DNA of 64,000 nucleotides from Flavobacterium sp. (GCF_027533505.1 NZ_JAPZUB010000037.1:62001-126000); one strand, 5' to 3'. Counted from the first letter of the stretch, positions 52,733 through 62,540 are shown. Numbers and translations are program-made. Notes: generated by a model from the sequence alone, not told the origin.

Positions 52733-53701
52733 ATGTCAGTAGTACTCTATGCCGAATCATCGGACGGCAAATTCAAAAAAGCAGCGTTGGAATTGGCTTC
52801 CTATGCCAAAGTAGTTGCCGACGCTTTAGGAACTCAGGTTACTGCGGTAACGATCAACGCTAGTGATGCTAGCGAATTGGGAAAATACGGGGTAAATAAA
52901 GTCCTTCAAGTACAGAATGACGCGCTACAAGCATTCAATGCCAAAGCATACGCCGATGTGATCCAACAGGCCGCTCGACAAGTAGGCGCGCAAGTGGTCG
53001 TATTTACTTCTTCAACCGATAGCCTATATGTTGCACCCCTAGTGGCTGTTGCTTTAGAAGCGGGCATGGCATCCAATGTTGTCGCTGCCCCTGTAAGTAC
53101 GGCTCCGTTTCAAGTGAAACGCAGTGCTTTTTCCCAAAAAGCGTTTAATTACACCACGATCCACACCGCTGTTAAAGTATTGAGCATCTCTAAAAACTCA
53201 TTTGGATTGATCGAAAACACAACAAGTGTCGCTGCTGAAGCTTTCACACCGCAATTAAACGATGGTGATTTTGCTACCAAAGTGGCCGCAGTCGAAAAAG
53301 CTAGTGGACAGGTATCAATTGCCGATGCTGATATTGTGGTTTCTGGAGGTCGTGGATTAAAAGGCCCCGAAAATTGGCATATTCTTGAAGATTTAGCAAC
53401 GACGCTTGGTGCCGCTACAGCTTGTTCCAAACCCGTATCTGATATCGGATGGCGCCCTCACAGTGAACACGTGGGACAAACAGGAAAACCGGTGGCGTCA
53501 AACTTGTACATTGCGCTAGGAATTTCAGGTGCTATTCAACACATTGCAGGCATCAATGCTTCCAAAGTAAAAGTGGTCATCAATACCGATCCCGAAGCGC
53601 CTTTCTTTAAGGTAGCCGACTACGGTATTGTGGGCGATGCCCTGGAAATCGTACCGCGATTAACGCAAAAATTGAAGGAATTTAAAGCGCAAAACAGCTA
53701 A
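52733..53701 (+). CDS. etfA: Electron transfer flavoprotein, alpha subunit
   Basis: A 322-residue FAD-binding subunit. VVSGGRGLKGPENWHILEDL near 203 and ACSKPVSDIGWRPHSEHVGQ are followed by TGKPVASNLYIALGISGAIQ near 245. These are the C-terminal FAD-site motifs of EtfA. INTDPEAPFFKVADYGIVGD completes the signature. Co-transcribed with etfB; a terminator follows at 53731. Confidence 0.96.
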   Translation: MSVVLYAESSDGKFKKAALELASYAKVVADALGTQVTAVTINASDASELGKYGVNKVLQVQNDALQAFNAKAYADVIQQAARQVGAQVVVFTSSTDSLYVAPLVAVALEAGMASNVVAAPVSTAPFQVKRSAFSQKAFNYTTIHTAVKVLSISKNSFGLIENTTSVAAEAFTPQLNDGDFATKVAAVEKASGQVSIADADIVVSGGRGLKGPENWHILEDLATTLGAATACSKPVSDIGWRPHSEHVGQTGKPVASNLYIALGISGAIQHIAGINASKVKVVINTDPEAPFFKVADYGIVGDALEIVPRLTQKLKEFKAQNS

Positions 53702-53730
53702 GTAATTCTCACTAAAATATACATCCTACC

Positions 53731-53769
53731 AACGCCTTTTGTTTTTTCGCAAAGGGCGTTATTTTTTTT
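53731..53769 (+). terminator. Intrinsic terminator of etfBA
   Basis: AACGCCTTT, loop, AAAGGGCGTT (one bulged G) followed by ATTTTTTTT, about 30 bases after etfA. Confidence 0.9.
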
Positions 53770-53923
53770 AAAAAAACACCGAATCTTTTTGTTATTTTGC
53801 AAGCGGTAACCTTACTGTCTGAGAAACATAAGATTGGACTATTTTTTTAGACAAAAGGATCAAAACCGCCACCTAAACCCATACTGTCAAGCGGTTTAGA
53901 ATCAGAAAAATAGAGGAAGGAAC

Positions 53924-54532
53924 ATGAGTTTAGTGAAACTTACCATAAAGGGAATTTCGTACAGTCAAACCCAAAACGGTGCCTACGCATTGATATTAAA
54001 TGAAGTAGACGGAGAGCGCAAATTGCCCATTGTTATTGGTGCTTTTGAAGCCCAATCGATTGCTATTGCTTTAGAAAAAGAAATCAAACCTCCGCGTCCA
54101 TTGACACATGATTTATTTAAGAGTTTTGCCGATCGTTTTGATATTGTGGTAAAACAAGTGATCATCCACAAGTTGGTCGATGGTGTTTTTTACTCCAGCA
54201 TCATTTGTGAACGCGATAAAATTGAAGAGATCATCGATGCCCGAACCTCTGACGCGATTGCCTTGGCCTTACGTTTTCAAGCTCCCATTTTTACTTATAA
54301 AAACATTTTAGACAAAGCGGGAATTTACCTCAACCCTACCGGTTCTGAATCGGAAAGTGATGATGTGCTTTCATCGCCCGAACCACTTGGAGATTCGAAA
54401 GAAGCGTCGGGAACGGGACTGAGTAAATTTAGCCTTGCGGAACTGCACGAGCAACTTGAAAATGCGGTGCAAGATGAAGATTACGAAAGAGCAGCGCGCA
54501 TTCGTGATGAAATTTCTAAACGTGAATCTTAA
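53924..54532 (+). CDS. Bifunctional nuclease (DUF151) with UVR motif
   Basis: A 202-residue protein. The N-terminal BFN/DUF151 domain (1 to about 135) shows YALILNEVDGERKLPIVIGA, then FEAQSIAIALE, and SIICERDKIEEIIDARTSDA with ALALRFQAPIF. After an acidic/Ser linker, a UVR motif (LHEQLENAVQDEDYERAARI) closes the protein. Characterised plant and bacterial relatives have DNase and RNase activity, hence the name. thyA follows 12 bp downstream. The leader (53770-53923) contains a 7-bp inverted repeat AAACCGC/GCGGTTT whose role is not clear. Confidence 0.9.
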   Translation: MSLVKLTIKGISYSQTQNGAYALILNEVDGERKLPIVIGAFEAQSIAIALEKEIKPPRPLTHDLFKSFADRFDIVVKQVIIHKLVDGVFYSSIICERDKIEEIIDARTSDAIALALRFQAPIFTYKNILDKAGIYLNPTGSESESDDVLSSPEPLGDSKEASGTGLSKFSLAELHEQLENAVQDEDYERAARIRDEISKRES

Positions 54533-54544
54533 ACATCAACTGTA

Positions 54545-55369
54545 GTGAAGCAATACCACGACCTCGTAAAACATGTATTGGAACAGGGTGTCCAAAAGGG
54601 AGACCGCACAGGAACGGGAACGAAAAGTATCTTTGGATACCAAATGCGTTTTGACCTGAGCGAAGGATTTCCTTTAGTGACGACCAAAAAACTCCATGTC
54701 AAATCCATTATTTATGAATTATTGTGGTTTTTAAAAGGGGAAACCAATATCGGCTATTTGCAAAACAATGGCGTTAAAATTTGGGACGAATGGGCCGATG
54801 AAAACGGCGATTTGGGTCCGGTATACGGTCATCAATGGCGCAATTGGGATGATAAAAATATCGACCAGATTGCGGAATTAATCACGACTTTAAAAACCAA
54901 CCCCAACAGTCGTCGCATGCTGATTTCTGCCTGGAATCCTTCGGTTTTACCCGACACATCCGTTTCATTTGCTGAAAATGTAGCCAATGGAAAAGCAGCT
55001 TTACCTCCGTGTCATGCGTTTTTCCAATTTTACGTAGCCGAAGGAAAATTATCATGTCAATTGTACCAACGAAGTGCCGACATTTTTTTGGGAGTACCTT
55101 TTAATATTGCATCCTACGCGCTTTTAACGATGATGATTGCGCAAGTTTGTGACTTGCAACCGGGTGATTTTATCCATACGTTTGGCGATGCGCATATTTA
55201 CAACAACCACTTTGAGCAATTGGAATTGCAATTGAGTCGCGAGCCTCGACCCTTACCCATTATGAAAATCAATCCTAATGTAAAAGATATTTTCGCATTT
55301 GAATACGAAGATTTTACATTAGAAGGGTACGACCCACATCCGCATATTAAAGGAGCGGTAGCAGTGTAA
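54545..55369 (+). CDS. thyA: Thymidylate synthase
   Basis: A 274-residue enzyme making dTMP from dUMP and methylene-[23 protein letters not shown] near residue 20, [13 protein letters not shown] near 60, and the catalytic Cys in [12 protein letters not shown] near 160. [20 protein letters not shown] and the C-terminal [13 protein letters not shown] complete the set. The start is a GTG at 54545; no ATG is nearby. It belongs with folA (56.1 kb), which recycles the dihydrofolate it produces, although a terminator and a small gene intervene. Confidence 0.97.
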   Translation: MKQYHDLVKHVLEQGVQKGDRTGTGTKSIFGYQMRFDLSEGFPLVTTKKLHVKSIIYELLWFLKGETNIGYLQNNGVKIWDEWADENGDLGPVYGHQWRNWDDKNIDQIAELITTLKTNPNSRRMLISAWNPSVLPDTSVSFAENVANGKAALPPCHAFFQFYVAEGKLSCQLYQRSADIFLGVPFNIASYALLTMMIAQVCDLQPGDFIHTFGDAHIYNNHFEQLELQLSREPRPLPIMKINPNVKDIFAFEYEDFTLEGYDPHPHIKGAVAV

Positions 55370-55411
55370 ACCATTTTTTAAAAAGACTTCTTGTCACTAA
55401 TTTAGTATACT

Positions 55412-55441
55412 AAAAAATCCGCCTTGCAGGGCGGATTTTAA
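55412..55441. terminator. Bidirectional terminator between thyA and the CBM48-like gene
   Basis: AAATCCGCC-TTGCAG-GGCGGATTT, a perfect 9-bp stem with A-run on the left and T-run on the right, serving both convergent genes. Confidence 0.92.
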
Positions 55442-55458
55442 AACAAACCAACTAAAAC

Positions 55459-55755
55459 TTATACTTCTAAAACGCTGTTTTCAGCGTTGGCATAAGCATT
55501 CCAACGGTAGCTGTCGGCTTCAGGGTCATTGAGGTATTCCCCATCCACCACATATCTAAATTCAAAGGTGTTGTCTTTGGGTAAATCAAAGGCACCTTTA
55601 AACGATCCGTTCTTTAACTTCGATAGTGAACCGGACTCAAGATTCCAATCATTGAAATCTCCCACAACCGCAGCTGTGGCCGCTTCTTTGGCTTCTACAG
55701 TAAACGTCACTTTACATACCGGTTTCGTTTTTACAAACTGCTTCTTTATCGCCAT
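55459..55755 (-). CDS. Small CBM48/isoamylase early-set domain protein
   Basis: A 98-residue protein that is just one glycogen-binding-like domain: VCKVTFTVEAKEAATAAVVG, DFNDWNLESGSLSKLKNG, FEFRYVVDGEYLNDPEAD, RWNAYANAENSVLEV. The W and K residues of such domains contact alpha-glucans or AMPK-type partners. No enzyme domain is attached and no glycogen gene is nearby. Its role is unknown; it is a commonly found stand-alone protein in Bacteroidetes. Confidence 0.88.
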   Translation of the reverse strand: MAIKKQFVKTKPVCKVTFTVEAKEAATAAVVGDFNDWNLESGSLSKLKNGSFKGAFDLPKDNTFEFRYVVDGEYLNDPEADSYRWNAYANAENSVLEV

Positions 55756-56069
55756 AACTATTTCATTTATAGATTACTGCAACAAAGTAAAGCAAATATT
55801 TCGGCGGTTGTATCGCTCCAAATACGATTTATGATATTCACAAAAACTGCCAAAAATTATCGTTCAATTGCTATTTTTTGGTTTTTTTTCTCATTAAAAA
55901 AATTTAGGAAAACGTTTTCTTAATCGCGGATTGTAAATTTCATTTTTATTGATTTCACCCTTTTTCAGCTAAACAAACGTCAAATTTTGACTAAAAAACG
56001 TCGGGAAACAGAATTCCAACCTCACATTTGATTGAAAGAACGTATTTTTACATCTTCAAATACAAATCC
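55756..56069. other. Intergenic region between the CBM48-like gene and folA
   Basis: 314 bp of AT-rich sequence. I see no gene, no confident promoter pair and no repeat. Confidence 0.6.
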
Positions 56070-56552
56070 ATGATTACCTTAATAGCCGCTGCGGCTGAAA
56101 ACAATGCATTAGGAAAAGACAACCAATTGGTTTGGCACTTGCCCAACGATTTCAAACGGTTTAAGGAATTAACCACAGGGCATTATATTGTGATGGGACG
56201 AAAAACATTTGAAAGTTTTCCCAAACCTTTGCCACAGCGCACCCATGTAATCATCACTCGACAACTCGATTATACCTTTGAAGGATGCATCGTTGTGCAC
56301 TCGTTAGAAGAAGCATTAGCGGTTTGTCCTAAAGATCAAGTAACGTTTATTATAGGTGGGGCAGAAATTTACCATCAAGCCATGCGCTGGGCAGATACTA
56401 TTGAATTAACACGGGTACATGCTTCGTTTGAAGCAGACGCCTTTTTTCCAGAAATTCCAGAGGAAGAGTGGGAATTAATCGCTACTGAATCGCACCCCGC
56501 CGACGATAAACATGCCGTTTCATATACTTATTGCACGTATCACCGGAAATAA
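56070..56552 (+). CDS. folA: Dihydrofolate reductase
   Basis: 160 residues starting MITLIAAAAENNALGKDNQL; a start 14 codons upstream adds a non-family extension. The motifs are WHLPNDFKRFKELT (substrate-site Asp in the PND triplet), YIVMGRKTFESF, and FIIGGAEIYHQAM. It reduces dihydrofolate to THF, completing the cycle with ThyA. Confidence 0.96.
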   Translation: MITLIAAAAENNALGKDNQLVWHLPNDFKRFKELTTGHYIVMGRKTFESFPKPLPQRTHVIITRQLDYTFEGCIVVHSLEEALAVCPKDQVTFIIGGAEIYHQAMRWADTIELTRVHASFEADAFFPEIPEEEWELIATESHPADDKHAVSYTYCTYHRK

Positions 56553-56609
56553 AGCTATGTAAAAATGCGGCAAGTTATGTACCTTTGCCGCGCAAATCAG
56601 CACACTCTT

Positions 56610-57338
56610 ATGGCACAAAATGTAACGCCTTACAAAGATTCCTCCTTAGGAAAAAAGGAACAAGTCACGCAAATGTTTGACACCATTTCAGGAAATTACG
56701 ATGGGTTAAACCGGGTTATTTCCTTTGGTATCGATGTCAAATGGCGTAAAAAAGTATTGCGTCTTGTGCAAGAAAAAAATCCCGACACCGTGCTCGACAT
56801 TGCCACCGGAACAGGGGATTTAGCAATTTTAATGTCCAAAACCAACGCTTCCAAAATTACAGGCTTAGATATTTCTTCAGGGATGTTGGAAGTGGGAAAG
56901 CAAAAAATAAAAGCCCGTGCCCTCGAAAATCGAATCGCTATGGTGTTGGGGGATTCTGAAAACATGCCTTTTCCCGATAACCACTTTGATGCCATCACGG
57001 TTTCATTTGGAATTCGAAATTTTGAAACCTTAGAAAAGGGGTTGGCTGAAATTTTACGCGTATTAAAACCCAACGGCATTTTTGTCATCCTTGAAACCTC
57101 CGTGCCCGAGAAAACTCCGTACAAACAAGGATACCGTTTCTACACCAAAAATATTCTTCCCATCATTGGAAAACTCTTCTCCAAAGACAATGTGGCCTAT
57201 GGATACCTCTCCGAATCGGCCGCTGTTTTTCCATATGGTGAACAACTAAACAATATTTTGCGTAAAATTGGGTTTACTAACGTGAAAGCGCTGCCCCAAA
57301 CCTTTGGTGTAGCCACGATATACACTGCATCAAAATAA
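56610..57338 (+). CDS. ubiE: Demethylmenaquinone methyltransferase
   Basis: A 242-residue SAM-dependent methyltransferase starting [19 protein letters not shown]; the earlier in-frame start at 56565 would include a TACCTTTG -7-like element (56580-56587). [15 protein letters not shown] is the SAM motif I near 57, then [32 protein letters not shown], and [13 protein letters not shown]. It makes the last step of menaquinone synthesis, the only quinone in most Flavobacteria. The PorT/SprT gene follows 3 bp downstream. Confidence 0.95.
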   Translation: MAQNVTPYKDSSLGKKEQVTQMFDTISGNYDGLNRVISFGIDVKWRKKVLRLVQEKNPDTVLDIATGTGDLAILMSKTNASKITGLDISSGMLEVGKQKIKARALENRIAMVLGDSENMPFPDNHFDAITVSFGIRNFETLEKGLAEILRVLKPNGIFVILETSVPEKTPYKQGYRFYTKNILPIIGKLFSKDNVAYGYLSESAAVFPYGEQLNNILRKIGFTNVKALPQTFGVATIYTASK

Positions 57339-57341
57339 GTT

Positions 57342-58043
57342 ATGAGGTATTTTTTATTCGTGTTTTGTTTTTGTTCGTTAGGATTGACCGCTCAATCCAA
57401 AGGGATGTTTTCAAAAGACCCTATCATTAACTTGGAGAACTTTGACAAACAACGGGTGCATTGGGGTTATTTTTTGGGATTTAACAGTTTTGACTTTAAA
57501 ATTGATTACATCAACCCACCCGCGCGCGATATTGTGGTCAATGGAACGACAGGATTTAATGTAGGTTTGGTTGGAAATCTTCGTTTGCATGAATACTTTG
57601 ATTTACGTTTTGAACCTGGATTGTATTATACCCAACGCAATCTTACGTATTCTGGATTTACGCGAACTATTGACGCTTTGCGAGAAGTTCGTTCTACCTA
57701 CATCTCGTTTCCGTTACTTTTAAAATTTTCATCCAAACGCGTCGGAAATGTGCGCCCGTATTTGGTAGGTGGTGTCAATACTACCCTTAATTTGTCAAGT
57801 AATTCCAAGTCTTTGGATGATAATTACCAACAACGATTTAGAGTAAAACAGTGGACCAATAATTATGAAATCGGATTTGGAATTGACCTTTATCTAGAAT
57901 ACTTCAAATTTTCGCCGTCTATCCGTGGAATCTTTGGTATGAGCGATGAACTAATTCGCGACAACAATCCCGACAGTCCATGGACAGGCAATATTTCAGG
58001 TTTCCGCACGCGTGGTTTTGTGGTTAATTTTACGTTCCACTAA
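57342..58043 (+). CDS. porT: PorT/SprT-type protein, type IX secretion system
   Basis: A 233-residue outer-membrane beta-barrel protein with signal peptide MRYFLFVFCFCSLGLTAQ. The sequence continues KDPIINLENFDKQRVHWGYF, which with LGFNSFDFKID is the typical start of PorT (SprT in Flavobacterium). DLRFEPGLYYTQRNL and SFPLLLKF follow, and the C-terminus ends FVVNFTFH. PorT/SprT is required for type IX secretion. It follows the menaquinone methyltransferase by 3 bp, a neighbourhood I remember from other Flavobacteria. Its stop overlaps the convergent RNA methyltransferase gene by 4 bp. Confidence 0.88.
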   Translation: MRYFLFVFCFCSLGLTAQSKGMFSKDPIINLENFDKQRVHWGYFLGFNSFDFKIDYINPPARDIVVNGTTGFNVGLVGNLRLHEYFDLRFEPGLYYTQRNLTYSGFTRTIDALREVRSTYISFPLLLKFSSKRVGNVRPYLVGGVNTTLNLSSNSKSLDDNYQQRFRVKQWTNNYEIGFGIDLYLEYFKFSPSIRGIFGMSDELIRDNNPDSPWTGNISGFRTRGFVVNFTFH

Positions 58044-58765
58044 GTCGCTCGTCGAAATTCACTTAAAAATATGGCAGCAGCCGTCGCCACATTCAAACTC
58101 TCCGTTTGTTGTAAATCGCCAAATCGAGGAATTGACAACCGCTGCGAGACGTGTTGGGCAACCGCATCCGAAATACCGTTGGCTTCATTTCCTAAAAGTA
58201 GTATGGCCGACTGAGGCAACGTTTGTTTATATACGGAATCCCCATCCATAAATGTCCCAAAAACGGGCAACTTCGTTTGGGTTAAAAAAGCTTCAATATC
58301 GGTATACACCACCGAAACGCGACTTAATGACCCCATGGTGGCTTGCACTACTTTGGGATTATACACATCGACAGTGGCGGCACTACATATAATTTGGGTT
58401 ATGCCAAACCAATCGCACAAACGAATTATGGTGCCAAGATTGCCCGGGTCGCGAATCGTATCCAAAACCAATATTAACCCCTCCTCAACGAAGGGTTGTG
58501 GTTCACGCATTTTAAAAACGGCTAAGCAATTGTTGGGCTCGTGTAAGGCCGACATTTTTTTCAAGACTTCAGGTGAAATGAGCTCGGGAAGCATCGATGT
58601 TGGCGGTAAAACATTTTCCGTTTGAAAAAGAAATACAGGTTGAAAATGGGAATGCAACAGTTCAGAAATCACCTTGACTCCTTCAGCGATGAAGAGGCCC
58701 TCAGCAGTTCGGTACTTTTTTTGCTGTAAGGATGCAATTAACTTGATTTGGTTTTTGCTCACCAT
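58040..58765 (-). CDS. TrmH/SpoU family RNA 2'-O-methyltransferase
   Basis: A 241-residue protein with an N-terminal RNA-binding part (KNQIKLIASLQQKKYRTAEG, the substrate-binding subdomain) and a SPOUT knot domain. The knot domain has VLDTIRDPGNLGTIIRLCDW near 120, AILLLGNEANGISDAV near 187, and SLNVATAAAIFLSEFRR at the C-terminus. It methylates a ribose in rRNA or tRNA; the site is not evident from sequence. It is divergent from tamL, whose promoter overlaps the first codons of this gene. Confidence 0.92.
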   Translation of the reverse strand: MVSKNQIKLIASLQQKKYRTAEGLFIAEGVKVISELLHSHFQPVFLFQTENVLPPTSMLPELISPEVLKKMSALHEPNNCLAVFKMREPQPFVEEGLILVLDTIRDPGNLGTIIRLCDWFGITQIICSAATVDVYNPKVVQATMGSLSRVSVVYTDIEAFLTQTKLPVFGTFMDGDSVYKQTLPQSAILLLGNEANGISDAVAQHVSQRLSIPRFGDLQQTESLNVATAAAIFLSEFRRAT

Positions 58766-58783
58766 AAAAAAACGTTACTTTTG
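58755..58783 (+). promoter_or_regulatory. Promoter of tamL
   Basis: TTG (58755-58757), 18-bp spacer, TACTTTTG (58776-58783). The transcript should start near 58790, i.e. after the most upstream in-frame start, which decides for the TTG at 58802. Confidence 0.65.
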
Positions 58784-58801
58784 GATTTAAAATTTGAACC
58801 T

Positions 58802-61351
58802 TTGCGCGTCCACGTTACAAAAATAGCATTATTCACCGGAATCGTCCTTTTTCTTGTGGCCTGTAATGTTACCCAACGGGTTCCCAACAATAAACGACTG
58901 TTGGTCAAAAATGAAATTGAAATCAACGGTAAACCTACGCGTGATGAGGCTGTGTATGTGCAATTATACCAAAAACCAAACACATCGTTACTCGGGTATC
59001 GCCTTCGTTTACAACTGTATAATTTAGCCAAGAAAAACGCGGACACCGCCTACAAACAGTGGCTGCAACGAAAACCGAAAAGACAAGAACGGTTGAATCG
59101 ATTTTTATCGGCCAAACAAGTAGAACGCTTAGGAAAATCGTTTATCGTTTCGGGGTTGAGTAATTTTTTGATGAAAACGGGAGAACCGCCAGCCTTATAT
59201 GATTCCGTCAGCACCCAAAAATCGATCAAACGCCTCAACTCATTTTACTACAACAAAGGCTATTTTGATGTAGCGACAACGATCGAAAAAGACACATCTA
59301 AGGCTAAAAAAATTGGCATTCGCTACCGTGTCGACCTAAAAAAACCGTACCTGATTGACAGTTTGAAGCCTCAAATTTCGAGTCCCAAACTCGATTCATT
59401 ATTTCGGTTGAATGCAGCGCGTTCCCTTATCAAATCGGGCAAACCGTATGAAACTGAAACCCTCAACGCCGAACGGGATCGAATTACCTCTGAGTTTCGT
59501 AATAACGGAGCTTATCTTTTCCAACAAAACTATATTCGGTTCTCGCTGGATACCTTGGGAACACAAAACAAAGTCAATGTGCGTTTACTCATCAAAGACT
59601 ACACTTACCGCGAAAATGACACCGCCAAAACAGCCCCTTTTCAACTCTATACCATTAATAAAGTAGCCATTTATACCGATCAATCGACCAATAAAAACGA
59701 AATAAAAAGCAAAGACAGCGTTACATACAAAGATTTTATCCTCTACAGTGAGAAAAAATTAAAATACCGTCCCAAAGCCATTACCGATGCGGTTTTTATC
59801 ACCAAAGGAAGTATGTTTTCTGACAACAACACCTCCCTGACAACACGATATTTGAGTAATTTACGGGTTTTCAAATACCCTACTATTCAATACCAACAAG
59901 ACCCCAAGGACCCCAACGGCTTGATTGCCAATATTTTTTTAACACCCAGAAAAAAATACACCTTTGGAGCCTCCGTTGACTTCACCCATTCAAATATTCA
60001 GGATTTTGGGATTTCTGGAAATACCTCTTTAGGAATTCGCAATGTTTTTAATGGAGCAGAAACTTTTGAAATTGGATTCCGTGGAAATGTGGGTTCCTCT
60101 CAGGACTTAGCCAATCCGAACAATACCTTTTTTAACATTTCTGAAATCGGTTTGGATGCCAAGCTAAATTTTCCGCGTATCTTCTTCCCATTCAATACTG
60201 AAAAAATTATCCCCAAAACCATGTTGCCCACGACGACAATGACGATTGGTTATGCCAAACAACGCAACATCGGTTTGGACAAACAAAACTTTACGGGAAC
60301 ATTTACTTACAATTGGACGCCGCGTAAAAACACCACCATTCGTTTTGACCTTTTAAATATTCAGTTTGTGAAAAATGTGAATATTGGAAACTATTTCAAT
60401 ATTTACAGATCTTCCTTCGATGTTTTGAATGTTCTTGCTTTAAATTACAATGCCGATCCCTTGTTTTTTGATGTCAACAACAATTTAATTATTGATGCGG
60501 GAGCTAACGGCTTTATCAATGCCGTTTTAGGCACTAATCCCACAATTACCCCATCAGCGACTGACTTACGAACGATTCGCAGCATTGTAGAACGCCGCAA
60601 ACGTTTAACCGAAAATAACCTCATCTTTGCCACCAACATTTCATTTTATAAAACCACCAATCGCGGGGTCAACGATAATGATTTTTACTCCATTCAAACG
60701 AAAATTGAATCAGCGGGAAATATTCTGGCATTGTTGGCGCGCGCATCAAAACAGTTGGAAACCCAAACAGGAGCCAACACCTTTTTTGATGTAGAATTTT
60801 CACAATATTTAAAAGGTGAGATCGAATACATCAAGCACTGGAAATTAGCTGGAAAAAGCGTCATCGCTATTCGTTCCTTTGCCGGTTTGGCCGTTCCGTT
60901 TGGAAATTCAAACTCAATTCCATTTTCGCGAAGTTATTTTTCGGGAGGATCCAATGATAATCGCGCATGGCAACCTTACAGTTTAGGTCCCGGAAGTAGT
61001 GGAGGCATCAACGATTTTAATGAGGCCAATATGAAGCTGGCGTTCAATGCGGAGTACCGTTTTAATTTGTTTGGAAAATTCAATGGAGCGCTCTTTGCTG
61101 ATGCGGGTAATATTTGGAATGTGTTTGACAACGTGGAACAAGCTTCGTTTCAATTCAAAGGTTGGAAGTCAATGGATGAAATTGCCCTAGGCAGTGGTTT
61201 GGGGTTGCGTTATGACCAAGGTTTGTTTGTCGTGCGATTTGACATTGGTTTTAAAACCTACAATCCTTCGGAACAGATTGAAAACAAATGGCTGAGAGAG
61301 ATAACCTTATCGAAGTCGGTACTAAATATCGGGATAAATTATCCGTTCTAA
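58802..61351 (+). CDS. tamL: TamL-type BamA-superfamily outer-membrane lipoprotein
   Basis: An 849-residue protein when started at the TTG at 58802. This gives the signal peptide of a lipoprotein, with IALFTGIVLFLVACN placing the acylated Cys near residue 21. POTRA-type domains follow (about 90-420; RLNSFYYNKGYFDVATTIEK is typical). A C-terminal BamA-like 16-stranded barrel contains RSYFSGGSNDNRAWQPYSLG, the VRG/F-type loop-6 motif region, and GSGLGLRYDQGLFVVRFDIG. TamL replaces TamA in Bacteroidetes and works with TamB in envelope assembly. It ends with Phe, as such barrels do. Confidence 0.88.
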   Translation: MRVHVTKIALFTGIVLFLVACNVTQRVPNNKRLLVKNEIEINGKPTRDEAVYVQLYQKPNTSLLGYRLRLQLYNLAKKNADTAYKQWLQRKPKRQERLNRFLSAKQVERLGKSFIVSGLSNFLMKTGEPPALYDSVSTQKSIKRLNSFYYNKGYFDVATTIEKDTSKAKKIGIRYRVDLKKPYLIDSLKPQISSPKLDSLFRLNAARSLIKSGKPYETETLNAERDRITSEFRNNGAYLFQQNYIRFSLDTLGTQNKVNVRLLIKDYTYRENDTAKTAPFQLYTINKVAIYTDQSTNKNEIKSKDSVTYKDFILYSEKKLKYRPKAITDAVFITKGSMFSDNNTSLTTRYLSNLRVFKYPTIQYQQDPKDPNGLIANIFLTPRKKYTFGASVDFTHSNIQDFGISGNTSLGIRNVFNGAETFEIGFRGNVGSSQDLANPNNTFFNISEIGLDAKLNFPRIFFPFNTEKIIPKTMLPTTTMTIGYAKQRNIGLDKQNFTGTFTYNWTPRKNTTIRFDLLNIQFVKNVNIGNYFNIYRSSFDVLNVLALNYNADPLFFDVNNNLIIDAGANGFINAVLGTNPTITPSATDLRTIRSIVERRKRLTENNLIFATNISFYKTTNRGVNDNDFYSIQTKIESAGNILALLARASKQLETQTGANTFFDVEFSQYLKGEIEYIKHWKLAGKSVIAIRSFAGLAVPFGNSNSIPFSRSYFSGGSNDNRAWQPYSLGPGSSGGINDFNEANMKLAFNAEYRFNLFGKFNGALFADAGNIWNVFDNVEQASFQFKGWKSMDEIALGSGLGLRYDQGLFVVRFDIGFKTYNPSEQIENKWLREITLSKSVLNIGINYPF

Positions 61352-61364
61352 TTTTTTTTATTTT

Positions 61365-61372
61365 TACTTTTG
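61365..61372 (+). promoter_or_regulatory. -7 element upstream of fbaA
   Basis: TACTTTTG, 27 bases upstream of the fbaA ATG, matches TAnnTTTG; no TTG at a proper distance. Confidence 0.45.
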
Positions 61373-61399
61373 TCGCTTAACGATTAATACAACTACACC

Positions 61400-62470
61400 A
61401 TGTCACACCACATTAAACCCGGAGTAGCTACCGGTGATGAAGTTCAAAAGATATTTGCTTTCGCGAAAGAAAAAGGATTTGCTTTACCTGCCGTAAATGT
61501 TGTGGGTTCCAGTACTATCAACGGTACACTAGAAACAGCAGCGAAGTTAAAAGCACCTGTTATCATTCAGTTTTCTAACGGTGGTGCGCAATTTAATGCA
61601 GGAAAAGGATTGTCAAATGCAGGAGAACAAGCGGCTATTTTAGGAGCTGTGGCTGGTGCAAAACATATTCATACTTTGGCCGAAGCTTACGGTGCGACGG
61701 TGATTTTACATACCGACCATTGTGCCAAAAAATTATTGCCTTGGATTGATGGCTTGTTGGATGCGTCCGAGAAACACTTTGCTGAAACCGGGAAACCTTT
61801 ATTTTCTTCCCACATGATTGATTTGTCGGAAGAGCCTTTACATGAAAATATTGAAATCTGTCAACAATACTTAGCCCGAATGAGCAAAATGGGCATGACT
61901 TTAGAAATCGAACTAGGAATTACAGGTGGAGAAGAAGATGGTGTAGACAACTCAGATGTTGATAGTTCTAAACTTTATACTCAACCTTCGGAAGTAGCCT
62001 ATGCGTATGAAGAATTGATGAAAATCAGTCCAAAATTCACCATTGCTGCCGCTTTCGGAAATGTGCATGGCGTATACAAACCGGGGAATGTAAAACTTAC
62101 GCCGAAGATCTTGAAAAATTCGCAAGATTACGTACAAGAAAAATACAATACTGGGGCTAATCCTATCGATTTCGTATTCCACGGTGGTTCTGGATCGACA
62201 CTGGAGGAAATTCGTGAAGCCATTTCGTATGGGGTCATCAAGATGAATATTGATACCGATCTTCAATTTGCCTTCACCGAAGGAATTCGCGATTACATGA
62301 CGGGTAAAATTGACTACTTGAAAACACAAATCGGTAGTCCAGAAGGAGCCGACTCACCGAATAAAAAACATTACGATCCACGCAAATGGGTTCGCGAAGG
62401 TGAAGTTACCTTCAATGCTCGTTTGGAGCAAGCTTTTGCTGACTTAAACAACGTAAATACCTTAATTTAA
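61400..62470 (+). CDS. fbaA: Class II fructose-bisphosphate aldolase
   Basis: A 356-residue zinc enzyme of glycolysis and gluconeogenesis. Zinc ligands and neighbours are seen in ATVILHTDHCAKKLLPWIDG near 100 (His-x-x-Cys/Asp-His), EIELGITGGEEDGVDNSDVD near 172, AAFGNVHGVYKPGNV near 218, and FVFHGGSGST near 256. Length matches the class IIA type. A 13-bp-arm hairpin, CACTAC-TTTTC-GTAGTG, without a T-run follows at 62488-62506. Confidence 0.97.
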   Translation: MSHHIKPGVATGDEVQKIFAFAKEKGFALPAVNVVGSSTINGTLETAAKLKAPVIIQFSNGGAQFNAGKGLSNAGEQAAILGAVAGAKHIHTLAEAYGATVILHTDHCAKKLLPWIDGLLDASEKHFAETGKPLFSSHMIDLSEEPLHENIEICQQYLARMSKMGMTLEIELGITGGEEDGVDNSDVDSSKLYTQPSEVAYAYEELMKISPKFTIAAAFGNVHGVYKPGNVKLTPKILKNSQDYVQEKYNTGANPIDFVFHGGSGSTLEEIREAISYGVIKMNIDTDLQFAFTEGIRDYMTGKIDYLKTQIGSPEGADSPNKKHYDPRKWVREGEVTFNARLEQAFADLNNVNTLI

Positions 62471-62540
62471 ATTTTGAAATAGCGCTTGCACTACTTTTCG
62501 TAGTGTGAGCAACGATTTTCATGACCTAATACATCAAACT

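Noticed and set aside
62484..62512. Terminator between fbaA and accD
   Set aside because: The CACTAC/GTAGTG hairpin is clear but has no following T-run; it may instead be a processing or stability element.
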